This document shows, in pieces, positions 34,764 to 42,765 of a DNA stretch of 64,000 nt (position 1 is its first letter; each line of letters starts with the position of its first letter). The stretch spans positions 1-64,000 of the forward strand of contig CAWEWH010000004.1 of the NCBI GenBank assembly GCA_963812775.1, in the 5' to 3' direction. The translations under genes were made by a program, and so were the position numbers. The notes beneath the pieces were generated by a model. The model searched no databases and was not told the DNA's origin. It worked only from the letters and a program-made list of their open reading frames with translations. The DNA comes from CAWEWH01 sp963812775. GTDB taxonomy: Bacteria > Pseudomonadota > Alphaproteobacteria > Rhizobiales > Beijerinckiaceae.

Positions 34764-35195
34764 ATGAAGCTCGCGCAAGTCGAACGGGCCGGAACGCGCG
34801 CCGCGCCGTATGTGTTGAGCGCGCTGCGCATCGTCGCGGCGCTGCTGTTCCTCATGTACGGCATGTCCAAGTTCTTCGGCTTTCCAGCGCCCGGCCCACG
34901 GCTCACGCCCTTGCTGACGGTGGCCGGTGTCCTCGAGCTTGTCGGCGGCGGGCTGTTGCTGGTCGGGCTGTTCAGCCGGCCCGTCGCCTTCGTGCTGTCG
35001 GGCATGATGGCGGTGGGCTATTTCATCGAGCATCTGCCGCGCGGCTTCTTCCCGATGGTCAATCGCGGCACCGAAGCCATCCTGTTCTGCTTTATTTTTC
35101 TCTATATCGCGGCGGCCGGCCCGGGGCCCTGGAGCCTCGACGCCTGGCGCCGCCCAGGTTGGCGGCACTGGTGGGCTTCATTGACACGGCGCTGA
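34764..35195 (+). CDS. DoxX-family membrane protein
   Basis: The 143-residue protein has four membrane segments: ALRIVAALLFLMYGMSKFFG, LLTVAGVLELVGGGLLLVGL, SRPVAFVLSGMMAVGYFIEH and ILFCFIFLYIAAAGPG. The R-x5-LF-x-YG-x-SKFFG start and GxLELVGGxLL motif are typical of DoxX/YphA proteins, which have been linked to redox and thiol stress complexes. GGAGG at 8 bases fixes the ATG; the frame is open 24 bases further, but that lies in a repeat. Confidence 0.88.
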   Translation: MKLAQVERAGTRAAPYVLSALRIVAALLFLMYGMSKFFGFPAPGPRLTPLLTVAGVLELVGGGLLLVGLFSRPVAFVLSGMMAVGYFIEHLPRGFFPMVNRGTEAILFCFIFLYIAAAGPGPWSLDAWRRPGWRHWWASLTRR

Positions 35196-35213
35196 GGCGG
35201 GGCTAATCCATTG

Positions 35214-35240
35214 CCGCGCGGGCCGTTTTGGCCCGCGCGG
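35214..35240 (+). terminator. GC-rich hairpin between DoxX gene and rpsD
   Basis: A perfect 11-base-pair stem, CCGCGCGGGCC and GGCCCGCGCGG, with loop GTTTT lies 18 bases after the DoxX stop. The following TCATTT is only weakly T-rich, so it could be a terminator or an rpsD leader structure. Confidence 0.5.
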
Positions 35241-35336
35241 TCATTTGCGCACCCGTGGCCCCAACAGGGCCTGTCGTCCCGGAGACGGGGAGAGGAGGGC
35301 GCGTTCCTCGATAGTCGCAACCGAAGAGGACACGCG

Positions 35337-35954
35337 ATGTCAAAGAGAATAGCGGCGAAGCACAAGCTCGACCGCCGCATGGGCCAAAATATCTGGGGTC
35401 GCCCGAAGAGCCCCGTCAACCGCCGCGAATATGGTCCGGGCCAGCACGGCCAGCGCCGCAAGGGCAAGATGTCCGACTTCGGCACGCAATTGCGCGCCAA
35501 ACAGAAGCTCAAGGGCTATTACGGCAACATCACCGAGAAGCAGTTCAACCGCATCTACCAGGAGGCCATTCGCCTCAAGGGAGACTCGGCCGCCAACCTC
35601 ATCGGCCTCTTGGAGCGGCGCCTCGACGCCGTCATCTACCGCGCCAAGTTCGTGCCCACCCCGTTCGCGGCGCGCCAGTTCATCAACCACGGCCACGTCA
35701 AGGTGAACGGGCGGCGCGTCAATATCGCGAGCTTCAAGGTCAAGGTCGGCGACATGGTGGAGGTGAAGGAAGCCTCCAAGCAGCTCGTCTCGGTGCTCGA
35801 GGCGATACAGCTCGCCGAGCGTGACGTGCCCGACTATATCGAGGCCGATCACTCCAAGATGACGGCGCGCATGTCGCGCGTGCCGACGCTCGGCGAGGTG
35901 CCCTATCCGGTGCAGATGGAACCGAACCTGGTGGTCGAGTTCTATTCGCGCTGA
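35337..35954 (+). CDS. rpsD: Ribosomal protein uS4
   Basis: uS4 nucleates 30S assembly and can repress its own synthesis. The 205-residue product starts MSKRIAAKHKLDRRMGQNIW and has the S4 RNA-binding domain ERRLDAVIYRAKFVPTPFAA, RQFINHGHVKVNGRRVNIAS. It is the zinc-free, cysteine-less form. AGAGGA lies 6 bases before the ATG. A single gene, as usual in this order, not part of the large ribosomal operons. Confidence 0.98.
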   Translation: MSKRIAAKHKLDRRMGQNIWGRPKSPVNRREYGPGQHGQRRKGKMSDFGTQLRAKQKLKGYYGNITEKQFNRIYQEAIRLKGDSAANLIGLLERRLDAVIYRAKFVPTPFAARQFINHGHVKVNGRRVNIASFKVKVGDMVEVKEASKQLVSVLEAIQLAERDVPDYIEADHSKMTARMSRVPTLGEVPYPVQMEPNLVVEFYSR

Positions 35955-35968
35955 AGACTTGATGGCGC

Positions 35969-36057
35969 GTCATGGCCGGGCTTGTCCCGGCCATCCATGA
36001 CTTTGATATCGACGAAGGAAAGACCTGGATGCCCGGCACAACGCTGGGCATGACGGG
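35969..36057. repeat. Dispersed GATGGCCGGGACAAGCCCGGCC element, copy 1
   Basis: Two back-to-back hairpin units: TCATGGCCGGG-CTTGT-CCCGGCCATCCA, and GATGCCCGGCACAACGCTGGGCATGACG with imperfect arms. The same type of element recurs at 63043-63136. Elements like this are common after genes in Bradyrhizobium-like genomes and could act as transcription ends for rpsD and the convergent thioesterase. Confidence 0.75.
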
Positions 36058-36061
36058 GCTG

Positions 36062-36520
36062 CTACCGCGTCGGCTTCAGCCGCTCGAAGGCCGTCACCTT
36101 GGCGATGAACGGCTCCGGCACGGGCGAGGGGACATGCCCGTCGCGAGTGGCGTTGACATAGACGTTGACGCCGTCGGCCAACAGCTCCTCGCCCCGGAAG
36201 ATGGCGAACTGCACGCGGTAGCTGGTGCGTCCGATATGAGCCAGGCGCGTGCCGATCATCAGTTCATCGTCGTAGCGCGCCGGCGAGCGAAAATTCACGC
36301 TTGAGTTCACCGTGAACATATCGGTGCCGAACGCCGCAAAACCGTCCGGATAGGTGAAGTCGATGGCGCGCTGATACTCGTTAATGGCGATGTCGAAATA
36401 GACGAGATAGTTCGGGTTGAAGACAATGCCCTGACCGTCGACCTCCGACCAGCGCACGCGCAGCGGATGCAGGAAGGCGAAGTCGGCGCGTTGCGGAAGC
36501 GTGTCGGTGCTCTGGTTCAT
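36062..36520 (-). CDS. Hotdog-fold acyl-CoA thioesterase
   Basis: The 152-residue product belongs to the 4-hydroxybenzoyl-CoA thioesterase/YbgC type. It has the strand and helix RVRWSEVDGQGIVFNPNYLV, where this family holds the catalytic Asp or Glu in the D-x-x-G-x-V/I pattern, and the strands SSVNFRSPARYDDELMIGT. The substrate cannot be read from sequence. The gene ends within the repeat element shared with rpsD and has no close partner. Confidence 0.85.
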   Translation of the reverse strand: MNQSTDTLPQRADFAFLHPLRVRWSEVDGQGIVFNPNYLVYFDIAINEYQRAIDFTYPDGFAAFGTDMFTVNSSVNFRSPARYDDELMIGTRLAHIGRTSYRVQFAIFRGEELLADGVNVYVNATRDGHVPSPVPEPFIAKVTAFERLKPTR

Positions 36521-36600
36521 GGGCCGAAACTAGCGACCCGTGGCGGCCTTCGCAATGCAAACGGGCGATTGGCCGGGCTTGGTGAATACCCGGCCACCGC

Positions 36601-36983
36601 TCAGTTCGGACGCTGGCTCAGCTCATACTGTGCGTGGGCATTGAGCGCGACCCCCTCAACACCATGGCGGCGGTTGCCGCCGACATTGGTGGTGACGTTG
36701 AGGTTGGTGATCCGGCAATCGGCGTTGAAGACCTCCGACAGCGTACGGCACTCGCGCTTCGCCATCTCATAGATGTCGCGCCGGGCGCCTTGTCGCGTTC
36801 GTCGGCGACCGTTGTCTCGAAAGCCGATAGCGTCATCTGGATGCTGCTGATGTTGTTGACGATGATGCGGGCTGGCCGGGCGGCGCGCGAGGCGACGTCT
36901 CCGGGCGCCGTTGCCGTTTGGCCGAGAGCGGGGATGGTGAGCAGCCCGAGGGCGAGCAGGAATGCGAGGGTGGGGGTACGCAT
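36601..36983 (-). CDS. Secreted hypothetical protein (one frameshift)
   Basis: The first frame has a signal peptide (MRTPTLAFLLALGLLTIPAL), then ARIIVNNISSIQMTLSAFET and TTVADERDKA. Near 36785 the frame must change: the next frame continues RRDIYEMAKRECRTLSEVFN, ADCRITNLNVTTNVGGNRRH and ends ALNAHAQYELSQRPN. One missing base in the GGCGCCCGG stretch would join them into about 127 residues. No family is recognised. The two cysteines and small size suggest a periplasmic protein. Confidence 0.6.
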
Positions 36984-37215
36984 AGTGCACTCCGGTTGAA
37001 CGGAGCGTTTGCATGGACAAACGCTGGTCCGTCGGGACCGCGGCGTTTGTCACAGGCGCGCAGACACGGCGCGAGCGTAAAGGTCTGCCTTGTTCGGCAA
37101 ACCTCAAGCTTTGGCCGACGATGAGGAGGCAAAGTGTGCGGCAATGTACGGTTCGCGGCGGGTTTGTCCGGTTCCCGAGCGCGGGTGCGACCATGCGGGC
37201 ACCCGTGCCAATCGT

Positions 37216-37848
37216 TCAACGCGGCCTTGCAACCTCCGCCATAAGTCTCACGCCGAGCCCGCCGATGACGGCCGCGACCCCTCTGTCGATCCAGCGTTTG
37301 GCCTTGAGATAGATCGAGCGCGGCCGACCCGCCGAAAGCACCAGCGCCACGACGCCGTACCAGCTCGCCTCAATGGCGAAGATCAGCGGCAGCAGGGCGG
37401 CGACAGCCCATCCGGACGTGGTCTTGGGCAAGAAGGCAGCGAAGATACTGGCGTAGACGACCGCCGTCTTGGGGTTGCTCAACTGCGTCGCCAACCCCAG
37501 CGCAAGGGAGCGGATCGTATTTCCAGAAAGCATGCCGTCAGGGGAAGAAACGGGGATGGGATCTGCAGCACCTCGCCAAATCATGATGGCGAGGTACACA
37601 AGATAGGCGCCGCCCAGAAGACGCAGTCCATCGTAGAGCCAACTCACGTGCGCCAGAATGGTCTGGAGTCCGAACAACGCCAGCGCCCCGAACACGACAC
37701 CTCCGATGCCCATACCGACGGCTGCCGCGAGACCGTCGCGCCGCGAAGCGGAAACCGACAATCGCGCGACAACGACGAAGCTGGGCCCCGGACTGATGAC
37801 GCCCATCGCCAAGGTCCCGATGATAGCGAAGAACGAGATTGCCTCCAT
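37216..37848 (-). CDS. LysE/RhtB-family amino-acid exporter
   Basis: The 210-residue membrane protein has the family N-terminus (FFAIIGTLAMGVISPGPSFV) and the motif LATQLSNPKTAVVYASIFAA in the second half, with six predicted helices. These exporters move amino acids such as homoserine, threonine or lysine out of the cell; the substrate here is unknown. AAGGA at 7 bases fixes the start. No LysR-type regulator is adjacent. Confidence 0.88.
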   Translation of the reverse strand: MEAISFFAIIGTLAMGVISPGPSFVVVARLSVSASRRDGLAAAVGMGIGGVVFGALALFGLQTILAHVSWLYDGLRLLGGAYLVYLAIMIWRGAADPIPVSSPDGMLSGNTIRSLALGLATQLSNPKTAVVYASIFAAFLPKTTSGWAVAALLPLIFAIEASWYGVVALVLSAGRPRSIYLKAKRWIDRGVAAVIGGLGVRLMAEVARPR

Positions 37849-38020
37849 GAGCGTTTCCTTAGCGATCGCCCGCACGGGCTGTCGCAGCTGGCGCGCTCGC
37901 GTCAGCACTTGTCGAACACCACTTGAAGATCGTAACGAGGTATTTCAAGCGATAGTCGCGATCGAGGCGTTAGCGTTGTTGTTCACCGTGAATGCGGCGC
38001 GCCACGAGCGTCATTTGCAG

Positions 38021-38683
38021 CTATTCCACGAAGACGGCGATTTCTTCGAGCGGCTTCCGGGCGATGACTGGCACGAGACAATCCTCGGCCGGGTAACCGG
38101 CCATCACCATGAGATAGGGCCGCTCGTCGGCGGGCCGCCCGCACATCTCGTTGAGAAAGGCGCGCGGCTCCGGGCGGTCGACAAGCGTGGCGAGGCCGGT
38201 GGCATGCAGGGCCGCGACGAGAAACCCGGTCGCGATGCCGACGCTTTCCGGAACATAGGTGCGCGCGCCTTGTAGATGCTCAGCGGGCGGCTGCTTTGCG
38301 AATACCGCGATGAGCCACGGCGCTTCTTCGACGGCGGACTTGTCGACCGTGCCGCCGACCGAGGCCAGGCGCTCGCAATACTGGGGGCTGAACTTCTTGG
38401 TGATCTGCTTCAGCGTCTCTTCGGCTGCGACGCGGATCTTTCGCTTGAAGCCCTTCGACGAGATGGCAACGAAGGTCCAGGGCTGAAGATTGGCGCTGGA
38501 AGGCGCGCTGCCGGCGACCCGGATGGCGTTCTCGATCAGGATGCGCGGCACCGGCTGCTGTGAGAATTCGCGCACGCTGCGACGGCGCATCATGGCGATG
38601 ACGGCGTCCGCCGCCCGCTGCTCCATCTCGGCCAGGGTTCGTTTCTCGTAGTCGTATCGGATCAGCGTCGGTTCATTCATCAT
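38021..38683 (-). CDS. Nitroreductase-family flavoprotein
   Basis: The 220-residue product binds FMN in the nitroreductase fold: RRRSVREFSQQPVPRILIEN carries the N-terminal Arg-Arg-Ser-x-Arg FMN contact, NAIRVAGSAPSSANLQPWTF the second, and TGFLVAALHATGLATLVDRP with the C-terminal MVMAGYPAEDCLVP the third. The spacing and the SAPSSANLQPW motif are like the BluB/iodotyrosine-deiodinase-related branch. The substrate is unknown. Two adjacent ATGs are possible starts. Confidence 0.85.
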   Translation of the reverse strand: MMNEPTLIRYDYEKRTLAEMEQRAADAVIAMMRRRSVREFSQQPVPRILIENAIRVAGSAPSSANLQPWTFVAISSKGFKRKIRVAAEETLKQITKKFSPQYCERLASVGGTVDKSAVEEAPWLIAVFAKQPPAEHLQGARTYVPESVGIATGFLVAALHATGLATLVDRPEPRAFLNEMCGRPADERPYLMVMAGYPAEDCLVPVIARKPLEEIAVFVE

Positions 38684-38859
38684 AGGCCTTCTGTCACGAC
38701 GTACACGCACGGGATCAACGGCAGCGGCCGCAAATCGCCCTGTTGTGTGGGATGCCGGCGCCTATAGTACAGTTCACGCCTGCATCGCAACGTGAACCGT
38801 CGCGCTACTGCGTCGCAGGCGGTGCGTCGCGGGAACGATGCTTGCGGGCGCAGACCGTT

Positions 38860-40167
38860 CTAGGCCTTGCCGAAGACCCGCTCGAAGATCGTGTCCACGT
38901 GTTTCAGGTGGTAGTCGAGATCGAAACACTGGGCGATCTCGGCGGCTGACAGCGCCTGTGTCACGTCCTTGTCGTTCTTGAGCAGCGTCAGGAAGTCGCC
39001 CTTTCCCTGCCATACCGGCATGGCGTTGCGCTGCACGAGACGGTAAGCGTCCTCGCGGCTGACGCCGTTCTGGGTCAGCGCCAGGAGCACGCGGCCGGAA
39101 TGGACGAGGCCGCCGAGCTTGTCGAGATTGGCCTTCATGGCTTTGGGGTAGACGACGAGCTTGTCGACGACGCCGGTGAGGCGGCTCAACGCGAAGTCGA
39201 GCGTCACGGTGGCGTCGGGGCCAATGACGCGCTCGGCGGAAGAGTGCGAGATGTCCCGCTCGTGCCACACCGCTACGTTCTCGAGCGCCGGCAAGGCATA
39301 GCCGCGCAGCATGCGGGCGAGGCCGGTCAAATTCTCGGTGAGCACGGGATTGCGCTTGTGCGGCATGGCCGAGGAGCCTTTCTGGCCCTCCGAGAAGAAT
39401 TCCTCGGCCTCGTAGACCTCGCTGCGCTGCAGGTGCCGGAACTCCGTCGCCAGCCGCTCGATAGACGAGCCGATGACCGCCAGGGTCACGAAGAACATGG
39501 CGTGGCGATCGCGTGGGATGATCTGCGTCGACACCGGCTCGACCGCGAGCCCCATCTTCTTGGCCACGTAGGCTTCGACGCGCGGATCGACGTTGGCGAA
39601 GGTGCCGACGGCACCCGAGATGGCGCATACCGCCACCTCCTGGCGGGCATTGCGCAGACGGGCGCGGGCGCGGTCGAACTCGGCATAGGCCTGCGCCAGC
39701 TTCAAGCCGAAGGTGGTCGGCTCGGCGTGGATGCCGTGCGAACGCCCGATGGTCGGCGTGAGCTTGTGCTCAAAGGCCCGCCGCTTCAGCGCCACGAGCA
39801 GCGCCTCGAGATCGGCGAGCAGGATGTCGGCGGCGCGGGTGAGCTGCACGCTGAAGCAGGTGTCGAGCACGTCGGAGGACGTCAGGCCCTGGTGCACGAA
39901 GCGCGCCTCAGGCCCGACGATCTCGGCCAGATGCGTCGTGAAGGCGAGGACGTCGTGTTTGATCTCGCGCTCGATCGTGTCGATGCGGTCGAGGTCGAAG
40001 GTCGCCTCGGCACCCTTGTCCCACACCGCCTTGGCGGCCTCCTTGGGGATGACGCCGAGGTCGGCCATGGCGGTGGCCGCATGCGCCTCGATCTCGAACC
40101 AGATGCGAAAGCGCGTCTGCGGCGACCAGATGGCCGCCATGTCGGGCCGGGTGTAGCGGGGGATCAT
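38860..40167 (-). CDS. purB: Adenylosuccinate lyase
   Basis: PurB acts twice in purine synthesis, splitting SAICAR and adenylosuccinate. The 435-residue product starts MIPRYTRPDMAAIWSPQTRF and has SSDVLDTCFSVQL, the catalytic-loop signature GSSAMPHKRNPV (residues near 265) and GRSHGIHAEPTTFGLK. A GTG four codons upstream is also possible. It lies 16 bases after rpe on the same strand. Intact. Confidence 0.97.
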   Translation of the reverse strand: MIPRYTRPDMAAIWSPQTRFRIWFEIEAHAATAMADLGVIPKEAAKAVWDKGAEATFDLDRIDTIEREIKHDVLAFTTHLAEIVGPEARFVHQGLTSSDVLDTCFSVQLTRAADILLADLEALLVALKRRAFEHKLTPTIGRSHGIHAEPTTFGLKLAQAYAEFDRARARLRNARQEVAVCAISGAVGTFANVDPRVEAYVAKKMGLAVEPVSTQIIPRDRHAMFFVTLAVIGSSIERLATEFRHLQRSEVYEAEEFFSEGQKGSSAMPHKRNPVLTENLTGLARMLRGYALPALENVAVWHERDISHSSAERVIGPDATVTLDFALSRLTGVVDKLVVYPKAMKANLDKLGGLVHSGRVLLALTQNGVSREDAYRLVQRNAMPVWQGKGDFLTLLKNDKDVTQALSAAEIAQCFDLDYHLKHVDTIFERVFGKA

Positions 40168-40183
40168 GCCGTCGCTCACTTCT

Positions 40184-40865
40184 TCAAACCGTTGTACCAC
40201 GTGCCGCCTCCGCAGCGCTGCGGATCGCCGCGAGGTTGCCCGCGTAGGCCGCCGCACCGCCCTTGAAGGCGGCGGAGCCCGCGACCAGCACGTTGGCGCC
40301 GGCGCGGGCGACGGCCGGCGCCGTCTGCGCCGTGATGCCGCCATCGACCTCGATGTGAATGGGCCGCCCGGCGATCATCGCCTTGAGCCGGGAAATCTTG
40401 TCGAGCGCCGCCGGGATGAAATCCTGGCCGCCGAAGCCCGGACTGACCGACATGACGAGCACGAGATCGACAAGATCGAGGACGTGCTCGAACGTCGTCC
40501 ACCGGCGTCGCCGGGTTCATGACCACGCCGGCCGCCTTGCCGAGCGCGCGCACCGCCTGCACCGACCGGTGCAGGTGCGGGCTTGCCTCCACGTGCACGA
40601 TGAGCCGGTCGGCGCCGGCTGCCGCGAAGGCTTCGAGGTAAGGGTCGACCGGCGCGATCATCAGGTGCACGTCGAGGGGTTTCGCGGTGAACGGCCGGAT
40701 GGCGCGCACCACCTGCGGGCCGAACGAAATGTTGGGCACGAAGTGCCCGTCCATCACGTCGACATGAATCCAGTCGGCGCCGGCCTGGTCCATGGCACGC
40801 ACCTCCTCGCCGAAGCGGGCGAAATCGCCTGCAAGGATCGAGGGGGCGACAAGGAGCGGGGCCAT
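40184..40865 (-). CDS. rpe: Ribulose-phosphate 3-epimerase (one frameshift)
   Basis: Interconverts ribulose 5-phosphate and xylulose 5-phosphate. The first frame has APSILAGDFARFGEEVRAMD, ADWIHVDVMDGHFVPNISFG and DRLIVHVEASPHLHRSVQAV, ending at MNPATPVDDV. The second frame takes up FEHVLDLVDLVLVMSVSPGF, GGQDFIP, HIEVDGGITAQTAPAVARAG and NVLVAGSAAFKGG. Removing one base near 40490 (GTGGACGACGTTC) joins them into 226 residues, the family length. It is upstream of purB in one operon. Confidence 0.92.
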
Positions 40866-41024
40866 TGGCGAGCCGGTAGCATCGCCGGCAGGGGGAGGCA
40901 ACCTGAGCGGCTTGCGGCCTGCCGCTTGTCCCCATCAAGGCCGGCTCGGACAAGGCTTGGACAAGAGAGGCTTGGACACGATGCAAGGCGGCCCTAGATT
41001 GGCGGCGCACATTTGGGAGCCGTC

Positions 41025-41384
41025 ATGACCATCACGCGCATCAGCGTCACCGAACCACCCGGCCCGCGCATGAGCCGGGCCGTCGTCGCAGGCAATCTCG
41101 TCTATCTGGCGGGGCTCACCGCGCAGGACACCGGCCAGGACATTACCGGCCAGACCCGGCAGGTGCTTGCCGTCATCGACCGCTTCCTCGGTGAGGCCGG
41201 CACCGACAAATCGAAGCTCCTGCAGGCGCAGATATGGCTTACCGACATGAAGAACTACACGGCCATGAACGCGGTATGGAACGACTGGGTCGACCCCAAG
41301 AACCCACCGGCGCGCGCCTGCGTCCGCTCCGAGTTCGTGCGGCCGGACATCCTCATCGAGATCATGGTGACGGCGGCGCGCTGA
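41025..41384 (+). CDS. RidA/YjgF-family deaminase
   Basis: The 119-residue product starts MTITRISVTEPPGPRMSRAV and has VAGNLVYLAGLTAQDTGQDI, KLLQAQIWLTDMKNYTAMNA and the conserved arginine in RACVRSEFVRPDILIEIMV. Members with this Arg hydrolyse reactive enamine/imine intermediates made by PLP and flavin enzymes. GGGAG at 5 bases fixes the start. It lies 44 bases before a DadA-like oxidase whose imine products RidA could clear, which suggests a functional pair. Confidence 0.9.
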   Translation: MTITRISVTEPPGPRMSRAVVAGNLVYLAGLTAQDTGQDITGQTRQVLAVIDRFLGEAGTDKSKLLQAQIWLTDMKNYTAMNAVWNDWVDPKNPPARACVRSEFVRPDILIEIMVTAAR

Positions 41385-41428
41385 GCCGGTCGCTGTAGCG
41401 CAACAGGCTCGACGCGACGGGAGGCTCG

Positions 41429-42672
41429 ATGCGCGCCGACACGATCGTTCTGGGCGCCGGCATCATCGGCGTCTCGATAGCCGCGCACCTGCAAAAGCGC
41501 GGCCGCGCCGTCGTGCTCGTCGACCGACGGGGACCCGGCGAGGAACGTCCTTCGGCAATGCCGGGCTCATCCAGAGCGAGGGCATCTACCCGTACGGCTT
41601 CCCGCACGATTTCGGCGCGCTGTTCCGCTACATGCTCAACACCACGACGCACGCTTACTATCATCTGTCGGCGCTGCCGATCATCGCGCCGTTCCTCGCC
41701 CGCTATTGGTGGCAGTCGCGCCCGCGCCGGCATCGCGAGATCGCCCGCTGCTACGCGCCGCTCATCCAGCGCTCCGTCGAGGAGCACAAGGCGCTCGCCG
41801 CGGAAGCGGGCGCGCTGCATCTGTTGCGCGACAGGGGCTGGATCAAGCTCTACCGCACCGAACGGGAGATGGCCGGTCAGGTCGCCGAGGCCGAGGCGCT
41901 GAAACGCGATTTCGGCGTGCCGCACGTGGTGCTCGACAAGGCGGCGCTCGGTGAGAAGGAGCCAAACCTGTCGCGGGACGAGCTGGTCGGCGGCCTGCAT
42001 TGGACGGCGCCGGCCTCGGTGATCGACCCTCACGGCCTGGTCCTGGCCTATGCGGACTTGTTCGAGCGCCTCGGCGGACGCGTCGTCTCCGGCGACGCCC
42101 GCAGCCTTGTCGAGCAAGCAGACTGCTGGCGGGTGACGACCGACATCGGCGCCGTCGAGGCACAATCGGCGGTGATTGCGCTGGGGCCCTGGTCGGACAC
42201 GCTGACCCGCCGCCTCGGCTACCACATCCCGTTTGCGGTGAAGCGGGGCTATCACATGCACTACGGTCCCGCCGGCAACGCGGTGCTCAATCACCCGGTG
42301 CTCGACGCCGAGGCGGGCTTCCTGATCGCCCCCATGGTCAAGGGTATCCGCCTCACGACCGGGGCCGAGTTCGCGCTGCGCAATTCACCAAAAACGCCGG
42401 TGCAATTGCAGCGCGCCGAGCCCATCGCGCGGCGGCTGTTTCCACTCGACGAGCGGCGGGACGACGAGCCGTGGATGGGGTCGCGCCCTTGCACCCCCGA
42501 CATGCTGCCGATCATCGGCCCGGCGCCGCGCCACAAGCATCTGTGGTTCGGCTTCGGGCACGCCCATCACGGGCTGACCCTCGGGCCGGTGACCGGGCGC
42601 CTCCTCGCCGAGATGATTGCCGGCGAGGCGCCATCGATCGATCCCAAGCCGTATCGGGCCGACCGGTTCTAG
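41429..42672 (+). CDS. DadA-like FAD-dependent D-amino-acid oxidoreductase (one frameshift)
   Basis: The first frame has the FAD-binding TIVLGAGIIGVSIAAHLQKR and ends at LVDRRGPGEE. The DNA then reads GAGGAACGTCCTTCGG where GAGGAAACGTCCTTCGG would give ETSFGNAGLIQSEGIYP, so one A is missing near 41550; the second frame carries on to the end. The C-terminal motif SRPCTPDMLPIIGPAP and FGFGHAHHGLTLGPVTGRLL is the DadA/GlyOx signature. Corrected length is about 414 residues. It oxidises amino or imino acids; the substrate is not known. A RidA gene precedes it. It ends inside a dispersed repeat. Confidence 0.85.
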
Positions 42673-42765
42673 AGCGCGATCCGATTTCATTGAAATCGGA
42701 TCAGGCTCTATATTCTTATTTGCGCATGATCTTAAACCGCTCACACTTTTCGGGGTCATGCGCTA
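42671..42765. repeat. Dispersed palindromic element, copy 2
   Basis: A perfect hairpin, GATCCGATTTC-ATT-GAAATCGGATC (42678-42702), is followed by an AT-rich middle and by GCGCATGATC and CACACTTTTCGGGGTCATGCGCTAG. It overlaps the oxidoreductase stop on the left, and its terminal CTA supplies the stop codon (TAG) of the P-type ATPase on the right. It could terminate both convergent genes. Confidence 0.85.

Noticed and set aside
37005..37024. GCGTTTG-N6-CAAACGC hairpin before the secreted hypothetical
   Set aside because: Short arms, no T run and no known motif; too weak to call a terminator or operator.
37090..37926. Open frame of 278 codons antisense to the LysE gene
   Set aside because: The LysE protein has clear family motifs and membrane helices; the other frame is polar and low in complexity.
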